A stretch of DNA of 64,000 nucleotides from Enterococcus lactis (GTDB lineage: Bacteria; Bacillota; Bacilli; Lactobacillales; Enterococcaceae), in contig NZ_BNJW01000013.1 of the NCBI RefSeq assembly GCF_015751045.1, positions 18,142 through 82,141 of the forward strand. Reading direction: 5' to 3'. Below the pieces are notes generated by a model, which saw only the letters and a list, made by a program, of their open reading frames with translations, did not search any database and was not told the DNA's origin. Both the position numbers and the translations under genes were made by a program. This document shows positions 49,439 to 63,091 of the stretch, one piece after another. The number at the start of each line of letters is the position of its first letter. The first letter of the stretch is position 1.

Positions 49439-49444
49439 TCCTTA

Positions 49445-49490
49445 AACAGTGCAACATGTTGGTTTAACAATGTGTCTGCGCTGTTTTTTT
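49445..49490 (+). terminator. Probable tRNA-Thr terminator
   Basis: AACAGTGCA and TGCGCTGTT arms with an internal ACAT/ATGT pair, followed by TTTTTTT. One mismatch in the stem. Confidence 0.6.
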
Positions 49491-49579
49491 ATTTTATGCC
49501 ACGAAAATCCCGCAAAACTGTTTTTATTTTAAATAAAGAAAAAACGACTTTTTCAGTTAATCTGCGAATACTTTAATAT

Positions 49580-49951
49580 GGATCAAATGTTACAGATTCT
49601 AAAAGTGAGTTAATAAATAATCCAAGTCCTTATTTGAATGTATCAATAGGAGAAATGGTTGAATTAAACTTCTTAGTTGGTCCAAGTATTGAGGGGTTAT
49701 AGGAATACTTCCTTGTTGTCTTATTAGGAAATAAGCAAATTGAACTAAATGGTCTTTCTAACTTGCCTATTCGGTTATCGAAAGATTCTAATACCAATAA
49801 AATGACTCCACAAAATGGAAAGATTTCTTTCAAAGCGCCAAGTGATCCAGGAAGTTATGAGTTTGTTGTGTATCAATTTGGTTTGGGGAAGGAAATGTTA
49901 GGTCTTCCGATGGTTGATAATTCTTTCAGGATGACCATCGTAGTAGAGTGA
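49580..49951 (+). pseudogene. Remnant of an unknown, probably exported, beta-rich protein
   Basis: One frame of 124 codons with a TAG at about codon 41 reads as a single protein end: LNVSIGEMVELNFLVGPSIEG, stop, EYFLVVLLGNKQIELNGLSN ... GKISFKAPSDPGSYEFVVYQFG ... MTIVVE. The pattern looks like an immunoglobulin-like beta domain. No start or N-terminus was found and the family was not recognised. It lies just behind tRNA-Thr. Confidence 0.5.
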
Positions 49952-50160
49952 AGTTCATTTATTCTCCAAATTAATGGAATCACATTAAAGTAAGTGACCC
50001 TGTTGACAATCGATAGCGGGGCTACTTGCTTTATGGATGCTTCAGTGCCCCCACTCCCTCGATTTAACTGATTCACAATTTGAATCTCCTGATCGCTTAT
50101 TGCTTATTTTCCAGAATGTTTATTTTTACTGCGTACCTTTTAAAATGTTTAAAAAATTAG

Positions 50161-50406
50161 GTTTGTCTAAATCTACTCCGTTCACTTAAAACATTAGATT
50201 ACAAAAAACAGCTTCGTACATCACGACTTCCTAAATTGATTTTATGCGGTATAAAAGATTATGCAAACATACCTGGAGCAAAACGGTTATATAAAGTTTC
50301 AGCCTATAGCCGTCTCCTGTTTATCGAAAACGGAAAACAGGAATTGAATAGAGAAAAGCCAGAAATAATGGCACAAGCTATGCGATCATTTATCAAAAAT
50401 AGCTAA
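50161..50406 (+). pseudogene. C-terminal remnant of an alpha/beta-hydrolase-like protein
   Basis: 81 codons without a start read LRTSRLPKLILCGIKDYANIP ... YSRLLFIENGKQELNREKPEIMAQAMRSFI and a stop. The PKLILCG-KD strand, the later catalytic-His-like region and the EKPEIMAQAMRSFI end resemble the last third of alpha/beta-hydrolase lipases. The nucleophile part is missing. Confidence 0.45.
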
Positions 50407-50410
50407 TCAA

Positions 50411-50442
50411 TAAAAAAGACGACAAAATGTGTCGTCTTTTTT
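50411..50442. terminator. Terminator after the hydrolase remnant
   Basis: AAAAAAGACGACA and TGTCGTCTTTTTT form a perfect stem with a 5-base loop. Confidence 0.88.
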
Positions 50443-50528
50443 ATTTACCAAGTTAAGAACGTTGTCTTGTTTTTCAATGTAGCTCGATTGAGACTAGTTT
50501 TATGGATCATGGATCAATGAAGAGAAAA

Positions 50529-50903
50529 TTATTGTTTCATGCCAGAGAATTTTTCTGGTCGTAGATCGACTAATTGTACATGGCTGTCTAAAGAACCACT
50601 TGGACTTTCAAGAGTGAATACACCTAGACGTGGATCTAAAGAAAGGGTCATGTGTTCATCCATGTACATTTTTGAATAATCTTTGATATAAACTTCCCCA
50701 ATATCACTATCTAATTGGAGTTTATAATCATTTTTTCCTTGTTCTTTATCAAGAAGAAGTAAACGGAAACTAGTATCTAAAGAGCAAACACCCATTTTAG
50801 AATATTCACCCACACCATCATCTAAATCCAAAATAACTGTCGCGCCTTCATCAATATATTTTTGTAATCTTTCTTGTGCTTGATCCGTAATTTTAAGATA
50901 CAT
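50529..50903 (-). CDS. Iron-sulfur cluster biosynthesis (HesB/YqkB-like) protein
   Basis: From the ATG at 50903 the protein has 124 residues. It matches the Fe-S biosynthesis (HesB-like) fold: MYLKITDQAQERLQKYI, VILDLDDGVGEYSKMGVCSLDTSFRLLLLD, YIKDYSKMYMDEHMTLSLD. It lacks the three conserved cysteines of true A-type carriers, as in the YqkB branch, so scaffold function is doubtful. An in-frame TTG two codons upstream is less likely. Confidence 0.75.
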   Translation of the reverse strand: MYLKITDQAQERLQKYIDEGATVILDLDDGVGEYSKMGVCSLDTSFRLLLLDKEQGKNDYKLQLDSDIGEVYIKDYSKMYMDEHMTLSLDPRLGVFTLESPSGSLDSHVQLVDLRPEKFSGMKQ

Positions 50904-50981
50904 ATTCAAACGCCCTCTTTCTTTTATTTACAAAAGCATGCTAGCATATATTAATAAAATTATCTAAAGTCCTGCTCAAAA

Positions 50982-51052
50982 CAAAAAGATGTAAGAAATA
51001 TCTTATGATATTTCTTACATCTCAGAGTGTAGACTGATACTTTTGTCTACAC
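50982..51052 (-). terminator. Two consecutive terminator hairpins after the beta-glucoside operon
   Basis: Reading leftwards, GTGTAGAC / GTCTACAC (51027-51052) is followed by a perfect 16-bp stem (AGATGTAAGAAATATC arms, 50987-51022) and TTTTTGTTTTG. Parts recur near 63769-63847. Confidence 0.85.
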
Positions 51053-51215
51053 CCTGCCCCCTCTTTTTTAAAGGGTGGTTATGATTTGTTGATTTTATAT
51101 ATTAAAGATAGTTATTTTTTTAAGATAGAACTTTGGTCCTTTAGTAATATTACTCTAAGCTAACTACTTGTTATATGAATATAACTACTATAACTCCTTC
51201 TATGTTAGACAAGTA

Positions 51216-54503
<3,288 letters not shown>

Positions 54504-54511
<8 letters not shown>

Positions 54512-55349
54512 TATTGTCGCCTCTTTCCGCTACGCGATTAACATGAATCATCAAATAAGTGTATTCATCTTGAGATAAATAGATGTTGAACTTTCCCTTT
54601 ACATATATTTCTATCTTTTCTACAGCTGTATATGCTTTAGGGTATAGTTTTTTTACTTGTTCAAATAACTGAGATTCATTTTCAACGTATGCTTGTTTTT
54701 TTCTTAATCGTTCAATAAAGTACTGTAAATGTGTCACTAGCCTCATGTAGTTGATGCTCTCTTCGTCAATAGATAAACTAAAATGATATTTGATAATATT
54801 CAACATGTCTCTTAGTGTCTCCATATCTTCTATCTGTTCATCAAAATTGACCTGATTTTCTTGAAGATTAACAAAGTGTAAGGCAATTGAAACAGCTTCA
54901 TCTGTGGGAAAGGAATGATCAAAATATTTCTTTATCATTTTTAAAGCTTCCAAACCGATTTTGTAATAAACTGGATAAAACTTTTTAACTTCCCAAAAAA
55001 GCGGACTTCTAAGATATTGTCCTTTCTCTGAGCGTTTCAATGCGAAGGAGAGATGATCTAATAAAGCTAAATAAAGATAATCATTTGCTTTTTTACCGAT
55101 TTCCTTTTCTCCATAACTAACGAGCTCGTTGATCATAGAGATCAGTCTATCATCAGAATGTGACAACAAATAGCTAAAATGTTCTAAACGGTCTTTTGAA
55201 TCTAAAACATATGTTTTTTCAATTTCGGAATCATCAATTCGTTGGCCAACCTTTTTTTTGAAAGCAATTCCTGTCATATAGATAATTGCTTCATTTCCTC
55301 CCCGTTCAATTAAAGCTACATTGTTATTGATAATCTTTTTAACTTTCAT
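54504..55349 (-). CDS. BglG/LicT-family antiterminator
   Basis: The 281-residue protein has the N-terminal RNA-binding CAT domain (MKVKKIINNNVALIERGGNE, residues 1-55) and two PRD domains with regulatory histidines (LLDHLSFALKR near 95; ALHFVNLQENQ near 157; TYLMIHVNRV near 270). It binds the RAT site upstream when the PTS sugar is present. First gene of the operon. Confidence 0.93.
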
Positions 55350-55365
55350 TAGTTGCTCCTTTCCA

Positions 55366-55553
55366 GAAAAAAGAACTCAGATCCAATATCAAATAAGCTT
55401 TTGATCATAAAGCTTTACTTGATATTAGTTCTGAGTTCTGCCTGATTTATCAGTAACATAACTCTAGAGATAACTGCGTCGCTATCTCAAGTTCTTTTTT
55501 CTTTTCTTACAAAGAAAATATACTATATTTCCTTTGCTTAGTCAACGTTTTCA
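55366..55553 (-). promoter_or_regulatory. Beta-glucoside operon promoter, cre, RAT and terminator
   Basis: On the minus strand TTGACT (55540-55545), 17 bp, TATATT (55517-55522). TGAAAACGTTGACT (55540-55553) overlaps the -35 and fits cre with one mismatch. The leader contains the RAT element (GTTACTGATAAATCAGGCAG, in 55434-55457). It overlaps the first arm of a terminator (AGAACTCAGA / TCTGAGTTCT, then TTTTTT; 55366-55439). LicT-type antitermination plus CcpA repression is therefore expected. Confidence 0.92.
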
Positions 55554-55668
55554 TTGCTTGTAAGTTACATTTTTAAAGTATCTCACACATATTATGGTAC
55601 ATCATTTCCTATGAATATAATATTACGAGGAAAGCAGAATAGACTACTTCTCAAATCTATTAAAACAT

Positions 55669-56466
55669 TCAGCGAAAAACAAGATGGTAAGTGTCTGTTC
55701 CACTACTTTCGATAAATTGGTACAAAATTAATTCCATTAATGCAATCATTGAGATATGTGACGTAATATCTAGATGATTCAAGCTGATTTCATCTGTAAA
55801 CAAATAAAGATTAATATCACTAAAATTTTGTATTAAGTTATTATCTGCTCCAGTAATTGAAACGATTAAAGGATGCTCTTGTTCCTTTATTTTTCGAATT
55901 GTTTCGATCAACTCTAAATCTTCACCTCTGTAACTAAATATAAAGGCTATATCATTCTTTTTAACTTGCTTTTGTGCAATAGAACGAGTTTGATGATCTT
56001 CAGGAAAAATTACAAAAAAACCGGCTGTATTATACAAGTATTGTATATAACGCATAATTTCTTTACTCAATCCTTTAGCAAATAAAAAAATTTTAGGCTG
56101 CTTTTGTAGTTGTTCTACAATTAATTTCACTTTATCTGTATCTATTACGCGAACAGATTCGACTAAATTTTTTAAATACTCTTCGCGATAGTCTTTCTGG
56201 CTAACGACAAAAGGTGAACTCTCGGGAAACGGAGTTTTATAAAGCAAAGTATATTTAATAACAGTAGTAAATTCACTAAATCCAGAAAATCCTAGCTTTC
56301 TGACAAAACGCAGAAAAGTGGTTGTTGAAACAAAACAATCATCAGCAACTTCGCGGATACTTTTACCTTTAATGTTTTCTAGGTTATTGATGACATAATC
56401 AAAAAGAATTTGTTCATTCTTAGTCAGTTCTGAAATATGACTATTGGCTATTTCAAAAAAATCCAT
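55669..56466 (-). CDS. RpiR-family regulator of the agmatine operon
   Basis: The 265-residue protein has an N-terminal RpiR helix-turn-helix (KSIREVADDCFVSTTTFLRFVRKLGFSGF, about 35-64) and a C-terminal SIS domain (about 105-240, LFAKGLSKEIMRYIQYL; FIFSYRGEDLELIETIR). SIS domains usually bind phosphosugars, so this is unusual for an agmatine cluster; E. faecalis uses a LuxR-type regulator from memory. It ends the gene cluster, 17 bases after aguA2. Confidence 0.85.
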   Translation of the reverse strand: MDFFEIANSHISELTKNEQILFDYVINNLENIKGKSIREVADDCFVSTTTFLRFVRKLGFSGFSEFTTVIKYTLLYKTPFPESSPFVVSQKDYREEYLKNLVESVRVIDTDKVKLIVEQLQKQPKIFLFAKGLSKEIMRYIQYLYNTAGFFVIFPEDHQTRSIAQKQVKKNDIAFIFSYRGEDLELIETIRKIKEQEHPLIVSITGADNNLIQNFSDINLYLFTDEISLNHLDITSHISMIALMELILYQFIESSGTDTYHLVFR

Positions 56467-56483
56467 TGCCTATCTCTCCTTTC

Positions 56484-57569
56484 TTATTGAGGTACTCCTT
56501 GAGCAACACAGTGAATATTTCCTCCACCAAGTAAAATTTCACGAGCCATTACACCAATAATTTCATGTTCTGGGTATATTTTTTTTAATAGTAATTCTGC
56601 TTTTTTATCATTTGGGTCCTCAAAAAGTGGAAAAATAATACCACCATTTGCTGTATAATAGCTTACATAAGAAGCAATCAATCGATCACCGGAAAATCGA
56701 GGCAACATACCATTTACTGGATCAACACCAGCAGCCTCTTCCTCTGTAATATATAAAGGTTTCGGTAATTCTATCTTGTGTATAATGAAGCTTCTTCCTT
56801 TTGCGTCTTTTTCTTTCATCAATACTTCTTCTGCTTCTCTGACGATTTCGTACATTGGATCATTTGGTTGTTCACACCAACTCAAAATAATTTCACCAGG
56901 CCGTACAACATTGATTAAATTATCGATATCACCGTTTGTTTCATCCAAGAAAAAACCTCGAGGAAACCAAACGATTTTTTCTATGCCACAATACTCTTTT
57001 AGAATTTTTTCAATTGATTCTTTATCTAATTGAGGGTTACGTCCTTCTGATAACAAGCATTCTTCTGTTGCAAAAAGCGTTCCTTCCCCATCTGTATGTA
57101 TTGAGCAACCTTCTAAAACAAACTCTTGTAATTGGTAATATTCAATTCTCTCCTGTTCACAAATTTTTTGAGCTAACAAATCATCTTGATCCCACGGAAA
57201 AAATAACCCATCTAACAAACCGCCCCAAGCATTAAATCGAAAATCGACACCACGTACTTGTCCCAAAGAATTCATAACATATAATGGTCCCGTGTCTTTT
57301 ATCCATGCATCGTTATTACTTACTTCTAGTACACGTATTTTTTCAGATAATTGATAACGTGCATTCAAGAATTGTTGATGCGAAACGAGCATAGTTACAT
57401 TTTCAAATCGTGCAATTACTTCAGCGACTTCAGCGTATGCTTTTTGTGCAGGTTTCCCCCCTAAGCGCCAGTTATCTGGACGTTCTGGCCAAATCAAATA
57501 GCATTCTTTATGAAAAGTCCACTCTGGTGCCAATTGAAATCCATCTTTTTTTGGTGACGACTCTAACAT
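56484..57569 (-). CDS. aguA2: Agmatine deiminase, second copy
   Basis: The 361-residue enzyme is of the guanidino-modifying (PAD_porph) family: NDAWIKDTGPLYV, CSIHTDGEGT, DETNGDIDN and the catalytic Cys in GGGNIHCVAQG, about residue 354. It is clearly related to the other deiminase in the operon but divergent: EGCSIH in place of EGGSIH and GPLYV in place of GPTFV. The product would be N-carbamoylputrescine. AAAGGAGGAGC lies before the ATG. A terminator lies between it and the carbamate kinase gene, so it may have its own promoter. Confidence 0.85.
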   Translation of the reverse strand: MLESSPKKDGFQLAPEWTFHKECYLIWPERPDNWRLGGKPAQKAYAEVAEVIARFENVTMLVSHQQFLNARYQLSEKIRVLEVSNNDAWIKDTGPLYVMNSLGQVRGVDFRFNAWGGLLDGLFFPWDQDDLLAQKICEQERIEYYQLQEFVLEGCSIHTDGEGTLFATEECLLSEGRNPQLDKESIEKILKEYCGIEKIVWFPRGFFLDETNGDIDNLINVVRPGEIILSWCEQPNDPMYEIVREAEEVLMKEKDAKGRSFIIHKIELPKPLYITEEEAAGVDPVNGMLPRFSGDRLIASYVSYYTANGGIIFPLFEDPNDKKAELLLKKIYPEHEIIGVMAREILLGGGNIHCVAQGVPQ

Positions 57570-57650
57570 AAATGCTCCTCCTTTAAATAAACCAACATTT
57601 TAGTAATCAACTAAATTTTAAGGTATTGTCTTAAACATACTATAACATTT

Positions 57651-57670
57651 TAAGTATATCTATAATAGGA
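57651..57670. promoter_or_regulatory. Possible operator before aguA2
   Basis: TATAACATTTTAAGTATA shares the 12-base core ACATTTTAAGTA with the dyad at 62472-62498 upstream of ptcA and is itself roughly symmetric. It may bind the RpiR-type regulator encoded in the cluster. Confidence 0.35.
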
Positions 57671-57672
57671 TT

Positions 57673-57711
57673 AAAAAAGCGAAATAGAAACAACTAGATG
57701 TTCTATTTCGC
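57673..57711 (-). terminator. Terminator after the carbamate kinase gene
   Basis: On the minus strand GCGAAATAGAA / TTCTATTTCGC form a perfect 11-bp stem followed by TTTTTT. It splits the cluster into ptcA-aguD/aguA-arcC and aguA2-rpiR. Confidence 0.85.
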
Positions 57712-57725
57712 ACAGTTACTTTTTG

Positions 57726-58715
57726 TTACTCATATGATACTATATCTACTAAGTGACTTTTTTGTTCTAAATTTTGCGAGCTGTAAATAATCGTGCCAGC
57801 ATTTTCTTTTAGTAATTTATCTAAATTTTCTAAAGAAGTAATTACAGCTTGCGCATTAGGTTTTTTCTTAACAAATTCTAAGGCAGCTTCCACTTTTGGC
57901 AACATACTGCCTGGAGCAAATTCACCATTATCTTTGTATTTTTCTAACGTCTCGATATCAATTTTTTTCAGTTCTTTTTGTTGCGGTGTATTAAAATGGA
58001 CAGCAACATTTGCCACACCAGTTAAGATAATCAGTTCATTTGCATCAATGATTTCAGCAAGTTTTTCAGAAGCAAAATCTTTATCTATCACAGCTTCTTT
58101 ACCTCTTAGGCCTTCACCAGTTTGAATTACCGGAATACCTCCACCTCCTCCTGCAATTACAATTACATCTGAATCAACTAGCGTTTTTATAACTTTTGAT
58201 TCAACTATATCTATAGGTTTAGGAGAAGCCACTACTTTACGCCATCCTCTTCCTGCATCTTCTTTGAAGATAGAATCGGTCCTTCTCATTTCTTTTTCAG
58301 CCTGTTCTTTCGTGATAAATGGTCCAATTGGTTTAGTAGGCTGTTCAAATTCTGGGTCTTCTTCAGAAACAATAACTTGAGTGAACAATCCTACTATGGA
58401 TTTTTCTATACCACGCTTCTTTAATTCATTCGTTAATGCCTGTGCTAGCCAATATCCTATGCTGCCTTGAGTCATAGCAACGTTGGTATCAAGTGGCATG
58501 GCTGGATTCGTTTGGGTTGCTCCAGCTTTTTGTTGTAATAATAAGTTACCTACTTGAGGCCCGTTACCATGAGTAATAAGTAGCTTGTAGCCTTTTTCAA
58601 CTAGAGCAGCTAATGACTGAGCTGTTTCAGCTAAAGTCTTTTGTTGTCCTATGGCCGTAGGATCATTTGTTAATATTGCATTACCCCCTAATGCCACAAC
58701 TATTTTCTTTGTCAT
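57726..58715 (-). CDS. arcC: Carbamate kinase of the agmatine pathway
   Basis: The 329-residue enzyme begins [14 protein letters not shown] and has [31 protein letters not shown] and [10 protein letters not shown]. It makes ATP from carbamoyl phosphate. Its ATG overlaps the stop of the upstream deiminase by 4 bases, so it belongs to the agmatine operon (often named aguC) rather than an arginine deiminase operon. Confidence 0.93.
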   Translation of the reverse strand: MTKKIVVALGGNAILTNDPTAIGQQKTLAETAQSLAALVEKGYKLLITHGNGPQVGNLLLQQKAGATQTNPAMPLDTNVAMTQGSIGYWLAQALTNELKKRGIEKSIVGLFTQVIVSEEDPEFEQPTKPIGPFITKEQAEKEMRRTDSIFKEDAGRGWRKVVASPKPIDIVESKVIKTLVDSDVIVIAGGGGGIPVIQTGEGLRGKEAVIDKDFASEKLAEIIDANELIILTGVANVAVHFNTPQQKELKKIDIETLEKYKDNGEFAPGSMLPKVEAALEFVKKKPNAQAVITSLENLDKLLKENAGTIIYSSQNLEQKSHLVDIVSYE

Positions 58716-61192
58716 AACACGTTTTCTCCTTTAGGGATTTGTTGCGTGATACAATGAATATTTCCTCCACCTAATAAGATCTCTCGAGCATAAACACCCA
58801 CAATTTTACGATCAGGATATAAGGATTGCAATGTTTCCTTTGCCTTTTCGTCCATTGGATCATCAAATAATGGATAAATAACTCCTCCATTGGCTGTATA
58901 GTAATTTACATAACTTGCCGCTAAACGATCTCCTTTTTGACGTGGGAGTGTACCATTTATAGTATCTACTCCATGACTTTCTTTTTCGTTAATCAGTATA
59001 GGCTGAGGCACATGTAATTTTGTTACATGAATATTTCGACCTTTTGCATCTACGGAGTTTTCCAGAATTTCTAGACACTCTTTAGAAATTTCATATTGTG
59101 GATCCTGCTTATCATCTGTCCAAGCTAAAACGACTTCACCAGGCGCTACAAAATTAACGATATTATCTACATGGCCATTCGTTTCATCTAAATAAATTCC
59201 ATGCTTTAACCAAATTACCTTCTCAATATTTAGATACTCTCCTAGAATATTTTCAATTTGTTCTTTTGATAGCTGTGGATTGCGTCCTTTTGATAATAAG
59301 CACTCTTCTGTGGTAATTAATGTACCTTCTCCATCAACATGGATAGATCCCCCTTCCAAAACAAAATTATCTAAACGATAACGGTCCTTCCATTCAATTT
59401 CACAAATTTTTTGTGCAACTTGATCATCTTGATCCCAAGGAAAATAAAGTCCATCTTCCAGCCCGCCCCAAGCATTGAATGTCCAATCCACACCTCGAAC
59501 TTTTCCTTGACTATTTGTAACAAAAGTAGGACCACAATCTCGAACCCATGAATCATTACTAGCAATTTCTACCACCCGTATATGTTCGGGAAGCATGTGG
59601 CGAGCATTATCATATTGATCAGAATTCACGCCCATTGTAACAGGTTCAAATTTGGCAATCGCTCTAGCAACCTCTACGAAAGCTCGCTGGGCTGGTTTTC
59701 CTCCATCTCGCCAATTATCAGGACGTTGTGGCCACAACATATATACTCCTTCATGCACCGAAAATTCTCCGGGCATTCTAAAATGATCTTTTTTAGGTGA
59801 ACTATCAATTGTTTTCATCAGTAAGCACTCCCTTATTTTTTTTTCTTTTGACGAATAGTGAATCACGATTTCACCAATAACAAAGGCAAAAATTGTTCCA
59901 AGCAACACGGGTATTTTAGTATTTATCTCTGAAGAACTCGAATCTAGAGGAACTACAGAAAAAAGCAGTGTCGCGATTAGCAACAACATTGGGATAATCG
60001 TCATTAATTTTAACAACCAATTGGGTCCAGGGACTTTAAATGGACGAACAACATGAGAATCGATTTTTCTTAACTTCAAGAATGCTGGAAACATCATAAT
60101 ATAAGAAAGTAACAACGCTACTACATTTAGTGAGAAAAATGCCCAAAAAATATTCTCATTTGGGATAAAGGGTGCAATAACAATTAGAAGTGAAGCAATA
60201 ATACCATTAATGACAGAAGCTCCTACTGGCATATCATTTTTTTGACTTTTTTTAGCGAAAATTAGAGGCATATCATGATTTTTCGCAGCATACAAAGCAA
60301 CATAATTTACTCCTAAGGACCAAGAAATCAAGTTTGCTGCCAGCGTATACATGAAGAGAATACCGATTAATACAACAAAAGGATTCAATCCCCCAACGAG
60401 CAGAATAAAGCTGTCAATTAATCCTCCAGAAGCAGATAATTGATCTGCTGGTACCGCCGCTCCCATTCCAAATGCAGCAAACAAATAGAAAAAGGCGATC
60501 AAAACACCACCATAAATAATGGCTTGTGGAATTTGTTTTTTAGGGTTATCCATTTCATTTGCTAGAGTAGTGACCACTTCAAATCCTAAAAAATTAAACA
60601 AGATAACAGATAAAAAACTAAAATTTTGAATATCTAGTTTAGGTAACAAAGCTGTTCCAGAAAAGTTATTAGCCATTCCTTTTGTTAATGCATGATAGAT
60701 ACCTAAAACACCAAGACATATCATGATTGCCACTTTCGCAAATGCAGCGATATTTAAGATCCACTTACTATCACTAACAGGGTAACAGCTAATTATCGTA
60801 ACAATCCAGACAAATACCAACTGCAACATAATCAGTAGAGGTGTACTAAAATTTAATTGAAAAATTTGAGTTAATACTTCTTGAAATAAAACGGCAAGAC
60901 TCGCCATCCAAATAGGAAAATTAATCCAGTAAAACCAAGCGACTCTAGCACCCCACTTTCTTCCATAAGCTTTTTTAACCCAGTCATAGATCCCTCCTTC
61001 GCCGTCATATGTCGTGCCAAGTTCAGCTGATATTAATCCGTAAGGTAAGAAAAATAATATCAATAATAAACCCCACCAAAAAAATTGCGAAGAGCCGATT
61101 GCAGCAGCTGGTGCTGCCGACTCTACTACTAAGATAACTACAACGGCCATCAATACTGCATCAAATAAACGGAATCTCTTTTTTTCTTTCAT
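58712..61192 (-). CDS. Agmatine/putrescine antiporter fused in frame to agmatine deiminase
   Basis: One 826-residue frame joins two normally separate proteins. Residues 1 to about 452 are an APC-family antiporter with 11-12 membrane segments, AguD-like ([21 protein letters not shown]). Residues 459-826 are a complete agmatine deiminase ([38 protein letters not shown], catalytic Cys814 in [10 protein letters not shown]). The deiminase keeps its own ATG (59818) and an AAGGGAG site. The antiporter's natural TAA lies in that site but is out of frame after a run of nine A (59836-59844); with eight A it would stop there. So this is a slippage mutation, programmed slippage or a sequencing error. The deiminase can still be made separately. 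Confidence 0.85.
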   Translation of the reverse strand: MKEKKRFRLFDAVLMAVVVILVVESAAPAAAIGSSQFFWWGLLLILFFLPYGLISAELGTTYDGEGGIYDWVKKAYGRKWGARVAWFYWINFPIWMASLAVLFQEVLTQIFQLNFSTPLLIMLQLVFVWIVTIISCYPVSDSKWILNIAAFAKVAIMICLGVLGIYHALTKGMANNFSGTALLPKLDIQNFSFLSVILFNFLGFEVVTTLANEMDNPKKQIPQAIIYGGVLIAFFYLFAAFGMGAAVPADQLSASGGLIDSFILLVGGLNPFVVLIGILFMYTLAANLISWSLGVNYVALYAAKNHDMPLIFAKKSQKNDMPVGASVINGIIASLLIVIAPFIPNENIFWAFFSLNVVALLLSYIMMFPAFLKLRKIDSHVVRPFKVPGPNWLLKLMTIIPMLLLIATLLFSVVPLDSSSSEINTKIPVLLGTIFAFVIGEIVIHYSSKEKKIRECLLMKTIDSSPKKDHFRMPGEFSVHEGVYMLWPQRPDNWRDGGKPAQRAFVEVARAIAKFEPVTMGVNSDQYDNARHMLPEHIRVVEIASNDSWVRDCGPTFVTNSQGKVRGVDWTFNAWGGLEDGLYFPWDQDDQVAQKICEIEWKDRYRLDNFVLEGGSIHVDGEGTLITTEECLLSKGRNPQLSKEQIENILGEYLNIEKVIWLKHGIYLDETNGHVDNIVNFVAPGEVVLAWTDDKQDPQYEISKECLEILENSVDAKGRNIHVTKLHVPQPILINEKESHGVDTINGTLPRQKGDRLAASYVNYYTANGGVIYPLFDDPMDEKAKETLQSLYPDRKIVGVYAREILLGGGNIHCITQQIPKGENVL

Positions 61193-61302
61193 TAATGTGC
61201 TCCTTTCGATGAGCCTTTTGTGAAAAGTACGTGTAAATTTTTTACTCTCTATGAATTAGCAAAAGATTTACACGACTCTTCTACTGCTTAAGCAAGTTCT
61301 TG

Positions 61303-62337
61303 CTAATCTCTTCGTTCTAATTGACGTTTAGGTTTCAGCATGCATTGTAATTCCCCATCAAATTTTTCTGCTAAAGCTTGATCGGCATAATCCAAATATG
61401 GATTCAAAAAATAAACTAATAAAGCCCGCATAGCTGTTAATCGATTTTCTGCTTCATCTAATACGATAGATTGTTCACCATCTAACACTTCATCTGTAAC
61501 TTCTTCGCCGCGTGTTGCTGGTAAGCAGTGCAAAAATTTTGCATGTGGTGAAGCTTTTTTCATCAATTCATTATTTACTTGGTAGGTTGGATAGAAAATA
61601 TTCATCCGTTCTTCTTCAGATAATTCCGCTTCATATAAGCCATACCACACATCCGTATAGACAAAGTCCGCATCTTTAAGAGCCACATTAACATCTTCTG
61701 TGATCTGCACGCTTCCTCCTGATTTTTTTGCATTTTCCTTCCCTATTTCTAATGCTTCTTCTTTAATTTGGAATCCCTCTGGCCCGTATTGAACAAAATC
61801 CATTCCCATTTTTGTTGCCATAAACATGGTAGATACACAAACTTGCGTTGCATCTCCAACAAAAACAATTTTACAATCAGATAATTTTTTTCCTTTTGGT
61901 AAATGTTCAGTCATCGTAATAATATCGCCTAGTTCTTGCGTAGGATGGTTGTAATCACTCATGCCATTAATAACTGGAATTGTTGCATTCTTTGCCAACG
62001 AAACCACTGATTCATGACGTTCAACTCGAGTCATTAATATATCTACTAAACGTGATAATACTCGTGCAGTATCACCAAGACTTTCATGTCCTCCTAGTTG
62101 TATTTGACCAGGTGCTAAATATTGGGCGTGTCCTCCTAATTGTTCCATTGCGGTTTCAAAGGAAACACGGGTTCGAGTGGAAGATTGTTCAAAAATCATT
62201 CCTAGTGTTTTATTTTTAAGTAGTAATGGGTAATGACCATACTTAATACTTTTTTTGATTTTTAATCCTAATTTGATCAAGTAATCGATTTCTTCTTTTG
62301 TAAAATCATTTGTATCGATAAAATCTCTTTTCTGCAT
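61303..62337 (-). CDS. ptcA: Putrescine carbamoyltransferase
   Basis: The 344-residue transcarbamylase has the carbamoyl-phosphate motif [10 protein letters not shown] and the [18 protein letters not shown] segment. The second substrate site [10 protein letters not shown] and an extra C-terminal helix ([19 protein letters not shown]) separate it from ornithine carbamoyltransferases. It splits N-carbamoylputrescine to putrescine and carbamoyl phosphate. First gene of the operon. GAAGGAGCG precedes the ATG. Confidence 0.93.
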   Translation of the reverse strand: MQKRDFIDTNDFTKEEIDYLIKLGLKIKKSIKYGHYPLLLKNKTLGMIFEQSSTRTRVSFETAMEQLGGHAQYLAPGQIQLGGHESLGDTARVLSRLVDILMTRVERHESVVSLAKNATIPVINGMSDYNHPTQELGDIITMTEHLPKGKKLSDCKIVFVGDATQVCVSTMFMATKMGMDFVQYGPEGFQIKEEALEIGKENAKKSGGSVQITEDVNVALKDADFVYTDVWYGLYEAELSEEERMNIFYPTYQVNNELMKKASPHAKFLHCLPATRGEEVTDEVLDGEQSIVLDEAENRLTAMRALLVYFLNPYLDYADQALAEKFDGELQCMLKPKRQLERRD

Positions 62338-62471
62338 AATTAACGCTCCTTCGAAATTTTTAATTGATCTGTCTTTTACTCGAGTAATATATCTGACATA
62401 TTTAGAATAAGCGTCTTTTGAGATTTATGAAAGCGGATTTAAAACTTTAGAAATCAAAATTATTTAAAGAA

Positions 62472-62498
62472 AACTTGTTACATTTTAAGTAACAAGTT
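62472..62498. promoter_or_regulatory. 27-bp dyad upstream of ptcA, putative operator
   Basis: AACTTGTTAC, 7 bases (ATTTTAA), and GTAACAAGTT form a perfect dyad about 135-160 bases before the ptcA start. The length and symmetry suit a dimeric regulator such as the RpiR-type protein of the cluster. Its core recurs before aguA2. Confidence 0.5.
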
Positions 62499-62730
62499 AC
62501 ACTAACAATCTTAAATTGCTTAAAGACTTAAGGATGCGGTTTAACCGATATCATTGTTTAAAAAAACTTCTTTAATTGTTGCCATTTGGCAGCCAGCCTT
62601 TTTAACCTCATTACTGTTAATAATAAACCAAATTTTCGTTATACTATGTTTCTTTTATAGTAAATATCGTTTTTCTCACCTAATAGTTTGTTGATCTGTG
62701 CGTGAAAGCATTCCGTAATTTATTTAAAAC

Positions 62731-62778
62731 AAAAAGAATCTTTTGTAACACTTTGGTTAATGTTACAAAGACCCTTTT
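62731..62778 (-). terminator. Terminator-like hairpin upstream of ptcA
   Basis: TCTTTGTAACA / TGTTACAAAAGA arms (one bulge) are flanked by A and T runs on both sides (TTTTTGTTTT on the minus strand). It probably ended the permease gene now decayed at 63092-63650. Confidence 0.6.
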
Positions 62779-63091
62779 TATTTGTTGTAATATTTCTTTT
62801 TTGCCTTACTATGGCCGTATATGCTAATTTTTCAAATGACAATAAGATATTAGTATAACCTTTCCTTTATTCTAATTTCATTGGTTAAATTGAAGTTTCA
62901 TTAAAAAGTTTAACAAATTTCTAGTTAACAAACACGATGCTAATTTTTAGATAAGAGGCATTTGCAAGTAGAAAATAAATTTAAGTTACACTGACAAATG
63001 TAAAAATTTTAATTGTCAGTATTTAGGGTAAAAAATTCTTAAGCCAAATTCTGATTGGTCTTGATATTTGTTCATATTAGCAAAATGATAC

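Larger units (their letters stand above)
62338..63091. other. Long AT-rich intergenic region upstream of ptcA
   Basis: About 750 bases with no supportable gene. It should hold the ptcA promoter; a TATATT hexamer is near 62385 but no convincing -35 was found. It contains the 27-bp dyad at 62472 and the hairpin at 62731. The rest shows only scattered short repeats. Confidence 0.6.
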
